DNA of 64,000 bases from Streptomyces sp. CC0208 (GTDB lineage Bacteria; Actinomycetota; Actinomycetes; Streptomycetales; Streptomycetaceae): assembly GCF_003443735.1 (NCBI RefSeq), contig NZ_CP031969.1, positions 1,612,001 to 1,676,000 on the forward strand, in the 5' to 3' direction. Both the position numbers and the translations under genes were made by a program. This document shows positions 45,190 to 53,974 of the stretch, in pieces; within the stretch, counting starts at the first letter, position 1; each line of letters opens with the position of its first letter. Below the pieces are notes generated by a model. The model searched no databases and was not told where the DNA came from. It saw only the letters and a program-made list of their open reading frames with translations.

Positions 45190-48065
45190 GACGGCCTCCG
45201 GAGGGAGACCAGGTCGGTCAGTTCACGGTCGGTGAGTTCCGTGAGGGCGGACTCGCCGGAGCCGAGGATCGCGTCGGCGAGGGCGCGCTTGGATTCGAGC
45301 ATCTCGGCGATGCGGTCCTCCACGGTGCCCTCGGTGATGAGCCGGTGGACCTGGACGGGCTGGGTCTGGCCGATGCGGTAGGCGCGGTCGGTGGCCTGTT
45401 CCTCGACGGCCGGGTTCCACCAGCGGTCGAAGTGGACGACATGACCGGCTCGGGTGAGGTTGAGGCCGGTGCCCGCCGCCTTCAACGACAGGACGAGCAC
45501 CGGGATCGCGCCGCTCTGGAAGCGGTCCACCATGCGCTCGCGCTCCGGCACCGGCGTCCCGCCGTGCAGCAGGTCCACCGGGACGGCGCGGGCGGCGAGG
45601 TGGGCGGTGATCAGGCGGGCCATCCCCACGTACTGGGTGAAGACGAGGGCGGAGCCGTCCTCCGCCAGCAGGGTGTCCAACAGCTCGTCCAGCAGGGCCA
45701 GTTTGCCGGAGCGGGCGACCAGTCGCTCGCCGGCCGTCGGCGGGACCTCCTCCTTCAGGTACAACGCGGGATGGTCGCAGATCTGCTTCAGCGCGCCCAG
45801 CAGCTTCAGCACCAGGCCCCTGCGCGCGATGCCCTGTGCCGTCTCGATCGCCAGCAGTGACTCGCGCACCACCGCCTCGTACAGCGAGGCCTGCTCGCGG
45901 GTGAGCGGGACGGGGTGGTCGGTCTCGGTCTTGGGCGGCAGTTCGGGGACGATCCCGGGGTCGGACTTCTTGCGGCGCAACAGGAACGGGCGGACCAGGC
46001 GGGCCAGCCTGGTCACCGCCTCCGCGTCCTCGCCGTTCTCCACCGCGCGCGCGTGCCGGGCGCGGAAGGACTTGAGCGGGCCGAGGAGTCCGGGGGTGGT
46101 CCAGTCGAGCAGGGCCCAGAGCTCCGAGAGGTTGTTCTCCACCGGAGTGCCGGTCAGGGCCACGCGCGCGGGGGTCGGGATCGTGCGCAGGGCCTTCGCG
46201 GTGGCCGAGTACGGGTTCTTCACATGCTGGGCCTCGTCCGCCACGACCATGCCCCAGCGCTGCTCGGCCAGCCTGGCCGCCGCCGCCCGCATGGTGCCGT
46301 ACGTGGTGAGGACGAAGCCGCCGTCGAGGTCGTCCAGGCTGCGCTCGGTGCCGTGGAAGCGGCGGACGGGGACGCCCGGCGCGAACCGGGTGATCTCCCG
46401 CTGCCAGTTGCCCAGGAGCGAGGCGGGGCAGACCACGAGGGTCGGTTCACGGCGTGCCCGCCGCAGGTGCAGCGCGATGACGGTGATCGTCTTGCCGAGA
46501 CCCATGTCGTCGGCGAGGCAGCCGCCGAGGCCGAGGGAGGTCATGAGGTCCAGCCAGGCCAGGCCCCGGAGTTGGTAGTCGCGGAGGGTGGCGTGCAGGC
46601 CCGCGGGGGGTTCGGCGGGTTGCACTCCGGTGGTCAGGCGGTCGCGCAGGGCTGCGAGTGCGCCGACCGGCACCGCCTCCACCGTCTCGCCGTCGACCTC
46701 CGCGCTGCCGGTCAGCGCGACGGAGAGCGCGTCGACCGGGTCGAGCAGGCCCAGTTCGCGTTTGCGGGCCTTGCGGACGAGGGCGGGGTCGACCAACACC
46801 CACTGGTCCCTGAGGCGGACGACGGGACGGTGGGCCTCGGCCAGCGCGTCCATCTCGGCCTCGCTGAGCGGGTCGCCGCCGATCGCCAACTGCCAGCGGA
46901 ACTGGAGGAGTTCCTCGCTCTCGAAGAAGCCGGTGCCGTCGGTCGCCGAGCCCGGCGCGGGGCGTACGACCGCCGCAGCGGTGAGGTCCTGCGCCAGGTC
47001 CCGCGGCCAGTGCACGGCCACCCCGGCCGCCGCGAGCCGGGTCGCGGCCACGCCGAGCAGCTCGCCCAACTCCTCGTCGGACAGGGCCAGTACGTCGGGC
47101 ACGTCCTGCTCGGAGAGCCGGTCCAGGGGCGGCCACACGCGTGCCGCGCGCCGCACGGCGAGGGCCGCGTCCACGCGGGCGCGTGGCCCGAACACGGCGT
47201 CGGCCTCCCCCGCCCACAGGGTCGCCGCGTCGGTCACCAGGGTCGGGTCGGCGAGGCTGTGCACCTGGACGATCGCGGCGCCCGCACTGCGCACGCCGTC
47301 CGCGTCGGCGTTGAACAGGTTGTACGCCGACAGGTCCAGGCGGAGTGAGATGCGCACGCCCGCGTCCATGCCGGCGGCGACCTCGGCGGCCCAGTCCTGG
47401 GCGTGCGGCAGCCGCTGGGGCGCTCGGGCTGCGAAGGGCTTGCCGGAGGCGTAGGGGGCCGCGGGGGTGCGCGGCAGGGTGTCGGCGACCGCGTCCAGGA
47501 AGGAGCGCATCAGTGCTTCCGGTTCCGGCAGCCTGAGCGGGCCGGGGCCGGGCAGCGGGACCGCGTGGCCCTCGTGGGGCAGGGCGGCGGCGACCGCGCG
47601 CAGGTGCGCGATGTCGTCGGGGTCCAGGGGGCCGGCCCGCCAGGCGTCGTGGCCGGTGGCGGTGAGTCCGGGCAGCAGGCGGCCGCGGGCGGTGAGCCGC
47701 AGCGCGTGCAGGGCGGCCGCGCCCCAGCAGGCGGTGGCGGGATGGGCGGCGGGATCGCGCCGGGCCCGGACGAGCAGCGGCAGGGCCTCGTCGACCGGGA
47801 GCGAGAGGGCGGGGGCGGTCCGGCGCCGGACTCCGGCTCCGTGCGGTCGTACGACGGTGAGCTCGGTGCGCTCGGGGGACGGGGTGTCGGCACCGGGGCT
47901 CTCGGCCGGGAGGGGTGCGCCCTCGGGGTCCCAGAACGCGATACGGCCCTCGCGGGGAAGGGGCGCGGGCAGGAAGACGGCGGCGAGCCGGACGGGGACA
48001 GCCGCCCCCTGCTGCTCGCGCCTGGACTCGGCCCCGCGCTCGGCCACCATGGCCCTGTCGCTCAT
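45186..48065 (-). CDS. SNF2-family DEAD/DEAH-box helicase
   Basis: A 959-residue SWI2/SNF2 ATPase. The N-terminal 480 residues include an SNF2-associated region (LLQFRWQLAIGGDPLSEAE). The motor domain has motif I DDMGLGKT (near 518), motif II DEAQ in VADEAQHVKNP, motif III ALTGTPVENN, motif V region LSLKAAGTGLNLTRA and motif VI QATDRAYRIGQ. SNF2 enzymes translocate on duplex DNA; the substrate in bacteria is generally unknown. ATG 48065 preferred over GTG 48077, with GGAGG about 11 bases upstream. Coupled to the SWIM-protein gene. Confidence 0.93.
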   Translation of the reverse strand: MSDRAMVAERGAESRREQQGAAVPVRLAAVFLPAPLPREGRIAFWDPEGAPLPAESPGADTPSPERTELTVVRPHGAGVRRRTAPALSLPVDEALPLLVRARRDPAAHPATACWGAAALHALRLTARGRLLPGLTATGHDAWRAGPLDPDDIAHLRAVAAALPHEGHAVPLPGPGPLRLPEPEALMRSFLDAVADTLPRTPAAPYASGKPFAARAPQRLPHAQDWAAEVAAGMDAGVRISLRLDLSAYNLFNADADGVRSAGAAIVQVHSLADPTLVTDAATLWAGEADAVFGPRARVDAALAVRRAARVWPPLDRLSEQDVPDVLALSDEELGELLGVAATRLAAAGVAVHWPRDLAQDLTAAAVVRPAPGSATDGTGFFESEELLQFRWQLAIGGDPLSEAEMDALAEAHRPVVRLRDQWVLVDPALVRKARKRELGLLDPVDALSVALTGSAEVDGETVEAVPVGALAALRDRLTTGVQPAEPPAGLHATLRDYQLRGLAWLDLMTSLGLGGCLADDMGLGKTITVIALHLRRARREPTLVVCPASLLGNWQREITRFAPGVPVRRFHGTERSLDDLDGGFVLTTYGTMRAAAARLAEQRWGMVVADEAQHVKNPYSATAKALRTIPTPARVALTGTPVENNLSELWALLDWTTPGLLGPLKSFRARHARAVENGEDAEAVTRLARLVRPFLLRRKKSDPGIVPELPPKTETDHPVPLTREQASLYEAVVRESLLAIETAQGIARRGLVLKLLGALKQICDHPALYLKEEVPPTAGERLVARSGKLALLDELLDTLLAEDGSALVFTQYVGMARLITAHLAARAVPVDLLHGGTPVPERERMVDRFQSGAIPVLVLSLKAAGTGLNLTRAGHVVHFDRWWNPAVEEQATDRAYRIGQTQPVQVHRLITEGTVEDRIAEMLESKRALADAILGSGESALTELTDRELTDLVSLRRPS

Positions 48066-48150
48066 ACGTCCTGTCACCTCCCGCCCGCATGTCGGATCAG
48101 TCGTCTTCGACTCTACGGGCGGGGTCTGACAATCGGCTCCGGCGACCGGG

Positions 48151-48735
48151 TCAGGGAACCGTGCGCGAGACGACGTACACCTTCGGGGCGTTCGGGACGG
48201 TCAGGTTGACCATGACGTCCTGAGTGGGCGCCGGGTCCTTCTGCGCGTGGGTCAGGCCCCACCAGGAGCGGGGGCCGTCGAACTTCCACCCGCTGATCTT
48301 CTGGTCGCGCTCGCTGATGGTGATGTCGTTCTTCTTGAGGTCGGCGCGGCTGACGCCCATGCCGGTGAGGAAGGCGGCGAGGCCCGCGTCGGTCGTCCGG
48401 AACTGGACGTAGAGGCGGCTGGTCTTCCAGTTGTTGGTCTCGTAGGAGGCGACCAGGTCGGCGGGGTGCGGCACGGGCACCTGGTAGAGGCGGCGCTGGA
48501 CCTTGGACGGCCAGTCGGGCGTGAGGCCCGTCGCCGAGTACTTCGCCTCCTTGTCCTTGCCGCTGTCGCGGCTCTGGTTGGCGGAGATCACCAGATAGCC
48601 GGCCGGGACGCCGATGAGCAGGCCGATGATGAGCAGTGTGATCGCCCGGCGACGGTTCCGGTGGCGGCGGTCCTCGGTGGGGCGCTCCGGTTCGTCGGGG
48701 GGCGCCGAGGCCTGGCGCGGCAGGGAGGCCGTCAT
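48151..48735 (-). CDS. single-span membrane protein next to the ROK kinase
   Basis: A 194-residue protein with one membrane helix (ITLLIIGLLIGVPAGYLVIS, about 31-50), a basic and proline-rich cytoplasmic N-terminus and a globular extracytoplasmic domain. The domain includes a WGLTHAQKDPAPTQ segment. I do not recognise a family beyond conserved Streptomyces protein. The start ATG overlaps the stop of the ROK kinase gene (ATGA), so the two are coupled. Confidence 0.8.
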   Translation of the reverse strand: MTASLPRQASAPPDEPERPTEDRRHRNRRRAITLLIIGLLIGVPAGYLVISANQSRDSGKDKEAKYSATGLTPDWPSKVQRRLYQVPVPHPADLVASYETNNWKTSRLYVQFRTTDAGLAAFLTGMGVSRADLKKNDITISERDQKISGWKFDGPRSWWGLTHAQKDPAPTQDVMVNLTVPNAPKVYVVSRTVP

Positions 48736-49880
48736 GCGGTGTCCCGGGACGTACGACGGGCCTCCACGTACCGCTCGTAGCGCTCGTGCCGCTCCACCCG
48801 GCGCCGGTTGGCGCGCCGGAAGCGGCGGGCGACCAGGCGGGCGAGGTCGGCGGCCCCGACCATGCCGGCCTCGGGGCCGAGCTGGGCGCGGGCGATACGG
48901 GCCTCGGGGCGGTAGCCGCGGCCGGTGAGCTGGCGCTTGAACGCGTCCCGCGCGGGGCCGATCAGCAGGTCGTCGGCCGCGCTGACGCCTCCGCCGATGA
49001 CGAAGCAGGACGGGTCGAGGGCGGCCGCGAGGTTCGCGATGCCGACACCGAGCCACTGGCCGATGTCCTGGAGCAGCTCGATGCACATCGCGTCGCCCTC
49101 GCGGGCCAGCTCGGTGATCATCGGACCGGTGATGTCGGCGATGTTGCCCTTGACGTGCTCGATGATCCCGTACGCCACCGGGGAGTCGGCGGCGGCCAGC
49201 TCCCTGGCCTCCCTGACCAGCGCGTTGCCGGAGCTGTACTGCTCCCAGCAGCCGCGGTTGCCGCACGGGCAGCGGTGACCGCCGGGGACGACCTGCATGT
49301 GGCCGAACTCTCCGGCGACGCCGTACTTGCCACGCTTGACCTGGCCGTCCTCCAGGATCGCGCCGCCGATGCCGGTGCCGAGCGTGATCATGACCAGGTG
49401 GTCCTCGCCGCGACCCGCGCCGAAGCGCCACTCGGCCCAGGCCGCGGTGTTGGCGTCGTTGTCCACGAGGACGGGGACCGCGAGGCGGCCGGCGATGCGG
49501 TCGCGCAGCGGCTCGTTGCGCCAGGACAGGTGGGGGGCGAACAGCACGCGGTTGCGGTCGGCGTCGACCCAGCCCGCGGCGCCGATGCCGACCGCGTGGA
49601 CGTCGTGGCGGTCGGACAGGTCCAGGACCAGTTCGACGATGGTGTCCTCGACGACCTTGGGGCTCTTGGACTTGTCCGGGGTCTCGGTGCGGACCTTCTC
49701 CAGGATGTTGCCGTCGGCGTCGACGACACCCGCCATGACCTTGGTGCCGCCGATGTCGATGCCCACTGTCGGCACGCGGGGTGCGGTCAGGTGTGAGCGG
49801 CGTTCCCGCGTGCCGACGGTCCGCAGGGCGGGGGCGCGGCGGGAGCCTATGGGGGCGCTGAAGTTGCCGTAGGTGCTCAT
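48732..49880 (-). CDS. ROK-family sugar kinase
   Basis: A 382-residue ROK-family protein, probably a glucokinase-like sugar kinase. ATP-binding GIDIGGTKVMAGVV, catalytic region VDNDANTAAWAEW, TLGTGIGGAI, and the ROK zinc motif GHRCPCGNRGCWEQ are all present. There is no N-terminal helix-turn-helix, only a 38-residue basic extension, so it is an enzyme rather than a repressor. Start ATG 49880 (MSTYGNFSAP). Coupled with the downstream membrane protein by ATGA. Confidence 0.9.
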   Translation of the reverse strand: MSTYGNFSAPIGSRRAPALRTVGTRERRSHLTAPRVPTVGIDIGGTKVMAGVVDADGNILEKVRTETPDKSKSPKVVEDTIVELVLDLSDRHDVHAVGIGAAGWVDADRNRVLFAPHLSWRNEPLRDRIAGRLAVPVLVDNDANTAAWAEWRFGAGRGEDHLVMITLGTGIGGAILEDGQVKRGKYGVAGEFGHMQVVPGGHRCPCGNRGCWEQYSSGNALVREARELAAADSPVAYGIIEHVKGNIADITGPMITELAREGDAMCIELLQDIGQWLGVGIANLAAALDPSCFVIGGGVSAADDLLIGPARDAFKRQLTGRGYRPEARIARAQLGPEAGMVGAADLARLVARRFRRANRRRVERHERYERYVEARRTSRDTA

Positions 49881-49998
49881 CGGCCCCGATTCTGCCTCAC
49901 CCCGTGCAGGGGTGCTGTCCGGGGGAGGAAAGGGGGATGCGCGCGTCATGCCGGCTGCGGGCCCGTCGTGGCTGGTCGCGCGGTTCCCCGCGCCCCCG

Positions 49999-50763
49999 CT
50001 AGGGGCGCACCAGGAGCTGGAATTCGAATGAGTAGCGCGTCGGGCGATAGGTGTGCGTGCCGTACTCGACCGCTCGCCCGGTGTCGTCGAAGGTCACTCG
50101 CTGCATCGTCAGCAAGGGAGCACCCGTCTCCTCCGCCAGGCGGTCCGCCTCCTCCGTCGTGGCCGCTCTCGCGCCGATCGTCTGGCGGGCGCTGTGGAGG
50201 GTGATGCCGGCCGCTCGCATCATGCGGTAGAGGCCCGTGGTCTCCAGCTGCGCGGTGTCCAGGTCGAGGAGGGCCGGGGGGATGAAGTTGCACAGGTGTG
50301 CCATGGGCTCGCCGTGGGCGAGGCGCAGGCGTTCCACCCGGTGCACGTCGCTGCCCTCGGCGACGCCGAGCGCGGCGGCGATCTCGGCGGTGGCGGAGAC
50401 GACGGTGTTGACGAGGACCTTCGTAGCGGGGCGCTGGCCGGCCGCCTCCAGGTCGTCGTAGAGGCTGCTCAGCTCCAGCGGGCGCTTGACCTGGCTGTGC
50501 ACGACCTGGGTGCCGACTCCGCGGCGGCGCACGAGCAGGCCCTTGTCGACGAGCGACTGGATGGCCTGGCGGACGGTGGGCCGGGACAGGCCGAGCCGGG
50601 CGGCGAGCTCGATCTCGTTGCCCAGCAGGCTGCCGGGGGTGAGCGTGCCGTGTTCGATCGCGGCCTCCAGCTGCTGGGACAGCTGGAAGTACAACGGCAC
50701 CGGGCTGCTGCGGTCCACACTGAGCTCGAGCGTCACGGTCGGGTCCACTCCTGGTTTCGGCAC
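49999..50763 (-). CDS. GntR-family (HutC/UTRA) regulator
   Basis: A 254-residue regulator: winged helix at about 20-85 (PLYFQLSQQLEAAIEHG, LSRPTVRQAIQSLVDKGLL) followed by a UTRA ligand-binding domain (about 100-250). UTRA regulators commonly sense sugar phosphates or related metabolites. GTG start at 50763. It diverges from a Gfo/Idh/MocA dehydrogenase gene, and a palindrome sits between them, so the dehydrogenase is the likely target. Confidence 0.9.
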   Translation of the reverse strand: MPKPGVDPTVTLELSVDRSSPVPLYFQLSQQLEAAIEHGTLTPGSLLGNEIELAARLGLSRPTVRQAIQSLVDKGLLVRRRGVGTQVVHSQVKRPLELSSLYDDLEAAGQRPATKVLVNTVVSATAEIAAALGVAEGSDVHRVERLRLAHGEPMAHLCNFIPPALLDLDTAQLETTGLYRMMRAAGITLHSARQTIGARAATTEEADRLAEETGAPLLTMQRVTFDDTGRAVEYGTHTYRPTRYSFEFQLLVRP

Positions 50764-50814
50764 GGGCCCGAGCGTAGCTCCGTGCGCTGTTGACGGGAAG
50801 TCGTGTAGTCAGAT

Positions 50815-50824
50815 TGTCCGGACA
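50815..50824. promoter_or_regulatory. palindromic site between the GntR and dehydrogenase genes
   Basis: TGTCCGGACA is a perfect 10-base palindrome, 43 bases before the dehydrogenase ATG and about 52 from the GntR start. It has the form of a GntR-family operator. Confidence 0.55.
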
Positions 50825-50866
50825 TACGCATTGACAGCACGGGGTTCGCGACCACACTTTGTTCAC

Positions 50867-51889
50867 ATGCGCATCGGGGTCATAGGGACGGGCCGCATCG
50901 GCACCATTCATGCGAGGACGCTCAGCCGTCACCGGGAGGTCGGTTCCTTAATCCTCACGGACGCGGACGGCGCACGGGCCCAGGAGCTCGCGCACCGGCT
51001 GGGGGAGACCGCTGCCCCGGGCGTCGACGAGATCTTCAAATGGGGCGTGGACGCCGTGGTGATCACCACCGCGACCTCGGCCCACGCCGAGCTGATCGGC
51101 CGGGCGGCGCGCTCGGGGCTGCCGGTGTTCTGCGAGAAGCCCATCGCACTCGACCTGCCCGGCACGCTGCAGGCCATCGCCGAGGTGGAGACCGCCGGGA
51201 CGATTCTCCAGATGGGTTTCCAGCGCCGCTTCGACGCGGGCTACACCGGCGCGCGGGAGGCCGTGCGCTCGGGGCGGCTCGGACGGCTGCACACCGTGCG
51301 GGCGCTCACCTCCGACCAGGCGCCGCCGCCGGCGGAGTGGCTGCCGCTGTCCGGGGGGCTGTACCGGGACACCCTGATCCACGACTTCGACATCCTGCGC
51401 TGGGTGACCGGGCACGAGATCGTCGACGTGTACGCGGCCGGGTCCGACGCCGGTCCGCCGATGTTCCGGGCCGCCGGGGACGTCGACACCGCGGCCGCGG
51501 TGCTCACCCTCGACGACGGGACCCTCGCCACGGCCACGGCCACGCGGCTCAACGGCGCCGGATACGACGTGCGCATGGAGCTCGCCGGAGAGCTGGACCA
51601 GGTGGTGGTGGGCCTGGACGACCGCACACCCATCGCGTCCACCGAGCCCACGGGGCCGCCGGCGGCGGACAAGCCGTGGACGGGGTTCCTGGAGCGGTTC
51701 GGACCGGCGTACGAGGCCGAACTGGCCGCGTTCATCGAAGTGGTCCGGGGCGAGAGGGCGAACCCCTGCGACGGGCGCGAGGCGTTGCAGGCGCTAAGGG
51801 TCGCGGAGGCGTGCGAGGTGTCCCGGCGCGAGCGCAGGGCCGTACGGCTGGCGGAGCTCCCGGGCGGCACCGGCGCGGCCGTGTTCTGA
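50867..51889 (+). CDS. Gfo/Idh/MocA-family oxidoreductase (inositol dehydrogenase-like)
   Basis: A 340-residue NAD(P)-dependent oxidoreductase. Rossmann start MRIGVIGTGRIGTIHA, the conserved CEKPIALD, and catalytic-region LIHDFDILRWVTGHE identify the family. The closest relatives in Streptomyces are annotated as inositol 2-dehydrogenases; the true sugar or polyol is not known. ATG 50867. Transcribed away from a UTRA-type GntR regulator, which fits a sugar-induced enzyme. Confidence 0.88.
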   Translation: MRIGVIGTGRIGTIHARTLSRHREVGSLILTDADGARAQELAHRLGETAAPGVDEIFKWGVDAVVITTATSAHAELIGRAARSGLPVFCEKPIALDLPGTLQAIAEVETAGTILQMGFQRRFDAGYTGAREAVRSGRLGRLHTVRALTSDQAPPPAEWLPLSGGLYRDTLIHDFDILRWVTGHEIVDVYAAGSDAGPPMFRAAGDVDTAAAVLTLDDGTLATATATRLNGAGYDVRMELAGELDQVVVGLDDRTPIASTEPTGPPAADKPWTGFLERFGPAYEAELAAFIEVVRGERANPCDGREALQALRVAEACEVSRRERRAVRLAELPGGTGAAVF

Positions 51890-51959
51890 CCCCGGACCGC
51901 CAGTCCGACCGCGGCCCGGCACGTCCTTGCCGACCTCACCCTGTGCCGCCGTACCGTCC

Positions 51960-53162
51960 TCACCTCGCCGGGCCCTGCCACCGCACCGGCAGGCTCCGCA
52001 CTCCCCTGATCAGCATCCCCGGCAGCCACTCCCCCGGCGGTCCGTCGAGTGCGAGAGCGGGGGCCCGGTCCAGCAGGGTCCGGATCGCCGTGCGGGCCTC
52101 CAGGCGGGCCAGCGGGGCGCCCAGGCAGTAGTGGATGCCGTGGCCGAACGCGAGATGCCCGCGGGGGTCGCGGCGGATGTCGAAGCGGTCCGGGGCCGGG
52201 TAACGGGAGTCGTCGCGGTCGGCCGCGCTCAGGCAGATCATCACCGGGTCGCCCTCGGCGATGGCCCGCCCCGCTATCTCCAGGGGCTCGGAGGCGTACC
52301 GGAAGGTCGCGTTCTCGACCGGGCCCTCATGGCGCAGCGCCTCCTCGACCGCGCTGTCGACGAGGCTCATGTCGGCGCGCAGGGCGGCGAGTTGGCCGGG
52401 ATGGGTGAGCAGGGCGTGCACGCCGTTGGTGATGAGGTTGACCGTGGTCTCGTGGCCCGCGATCAACAGCAGGAAGGCCATGCCGCGCAGTTCCGACGGG
52501 GAGAGCCGGTCGCCGTCCTCGGCGGTGGTGCGGATGAGGTCGCCGAGCAGGTCGTCGCTCGGTCCGGCGCACCGCTTGTCCTCGATGAGCTCCGCCAGGT
52601 AGGCGCCGAGGCGCTGGACGGCGTCGTACGAACTCTCCGGGGTGGTGGGGGCCACGACCTCCGTGGACAGCTTCCGGAACTCGGTGCGGTCCATCTCGGG
52701 TACGCCGAGGAGTTCACAGATCACGGTGATCGGCAGCGGGTAGGCGAGGTACTGCACCAGGTCGGCGCGGCCGTGCGGCAGCATCGCGTCGAGGAGGTCG
52801 TCGGTGATCTGCTGGATCCTGGGCCGCAGTTGCTCGACGCGGCGCATGGTGAAGGCGCGGGAGACCAGGCCGCGCAGCCGGGTGTGCTCGGGCGGGTCGC
52901 TGTTGAGCAGATGGCGGCCGATCAGTGCCTCGTCGTCGAACACCATGCCGACCCTGCGGCCGTCCTTGGACAGCCTCGGATCCGCGAGGGCCGCGCGCGC
53001 CTCCTCGTGCCCGACGACGAGCCAGGTCGAGTAGTCGGCGTCGGAGCCGGGCGGGCGCACCCGGTGCACGGGGCCGAGGTCACGCAACCGGGCGTACACG
53101 GGGTGCGGATCGGCACGGAACGCCTCGCCGTACTCCCCCAGATCGATCACTGCTTCGGTCAT
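51960..53162 (-). CDS. cytochrome P450 (CYP107-like)
   Basis: A 400-residue soluble bacterial P450. I-helix oxygen-binding motif AGHETT, K-helix ExxR in EEALRH, and the heme loop FGHGIHYCLGAPLARLE with the axial Cys are present, so it should be active. The overall pattern is CYP107-like. Substrate unknown. ATG 53162. It lies 40 bases downstream of the response-regulator gene on the same strand and may be in that transcript. No ferredoxin gene is adjacent. Confidence 0.9.
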   Translation of the reverse strand: MTEAVIDLGEYGEAFRADPHPVYARLRDLGPVHRVRPPGSDADYSTWLVVGHEEARAALADPRLSKDGRRVGMVFDDEALIGRHLLNSDPPEHTRLRGLVSRAFTMRRVEQLRPRIQQITDDLLDAMLPHGRADLVQYLAYPLPITVICELLGVPEMDRTEFRKLSTEVVAPTTPESSYDAVQRLGAYLAELIEDKRCAGPSDDLLGDLIRTTAEDGDRLSPSELRGMAFLLLIAGHETTVNLITNGVHALLTHPGQLAALRADMSLVDSAVEEALRHEGPVENATFRYASEPLEIAGRAIAEGDPVMICLSAADRDDSRYPAPDRFDIRRDPRGHLAFGHGIHYCLGAPLARLEARTAIRTLLDRAPALALDGPPGEWLPGMLIRGVRSLPVRWQGPAR

Positions 53163-53202
53163 GAACTCCCCCTTCACCCCCCTCAACGCCCGGCGACCGC
53201 GT

Positions 53203-53892
53203 CTAGTGCCCGTCCGGCTCGTGTTCCTCGGTGGGCTCCAGCAGTCCCGCGTCATAGGCCAACAACGCGATCTGCACCCGGTTGTTGAGGTCGAGCTTGG
53301 CCAGCACGCGGGACACGTGCGTCTTGACGGTGGCGACGCTCATGTAGAGGGCGGCGGCGATCTCGGCGTTGGACAGGCCCTGGCCGACGGCGACGGCGAC
53401 CTCGCGTTCGCGGTCGTTGAGTGCGGCGATGCGCTCACGCGCGCGTGCCCGTCGGGTGTCGGCGGCGGTGCCGGCCGCGTGGGCCATCAGCTGACGGGTG
53501 ACGGTGGGCGACAGGACGGGATCGCCGGCCGCGACCCGGCGGACGGCGGCGAGGATCTCGGCGGGCGGGGTGTCCTTGAGGACGAATCCGGCGGCGCCCG
53601 CGCGCAGGGCGCGCAGGACCTGCTCGTCGGCGTGGAATGTGGTCAGGACGACGACCTGCGGGGCGTCTGGACGGCCGCGCAGCCGCTCGGTGGCCGTGAG
53701 GCCGTCCACCGACGGCATCCTGATGTCCATGAGGACGACGTCCGGGCGGGTCCGGTCGACGGCGGCCTCGACCTCGGTGCCGTCCGCCGCCTCTCCGACG
53801 ATCTCGATGTCCTCGGCTCCGCCCAGCATCAGGGACAGACCGGCCCGCACCAGGGGGTCGTCGTCCACGAGGAGCAGTCTGATCACAGTCAT
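53203..53892 (-). CDS. NarL/LuxR-family response regulator
   Basis: A 229-residue two-component regulator. The receiver domain has the acidic pocket VDDDP, phospho-acceptor Asp in VLMDIRMP and Lys in VLKDTPP. The C-terminal LuxR-type helix-turn-helix spans about 150-210 (LNDREREVAVAVGQGLSNAE). ATG start. Its partner histidine kinase is encoded 82 bases upstream. Confidence 0.92.
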   Translation of the reverse strand: MTVIRLLLVDDDPLVRAGLSLMLGGAEDIEIVGEAADGTEVEAAVDRTRPDVVLMDIRMPSVDGLTATERLRGRPDAPQVVVLTTFHADEQVLRALRAGAAGFVLKDTPPAEILAAVRRVAAGDPVLSPTVTRQLMAHAAGTAADTRRARARERIAALNDREREVAVAVGQGLSNAEIAAALYMSVATVKTHVSRVLAKLDLNNRVQIALLAYDAGLLEPTEEHEPDGH

Positions 53893-53974
53893 GGGCCCTA
53901 CGTAACCACGCGGAGGCGAGGCGCAATCACCCTTGCCGGCGGGCGAGTTGCGCTGCCGACGACACCCGGCGCCG

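Noticed and set aside
48151..49431. A 426-residue protein extending the membrane protein gene upstream.
   Set aside because: The upstream part is a frame shadow of the ROK kinase gene; the ATG at 48735 in an ATGA overlap is the sensible start.
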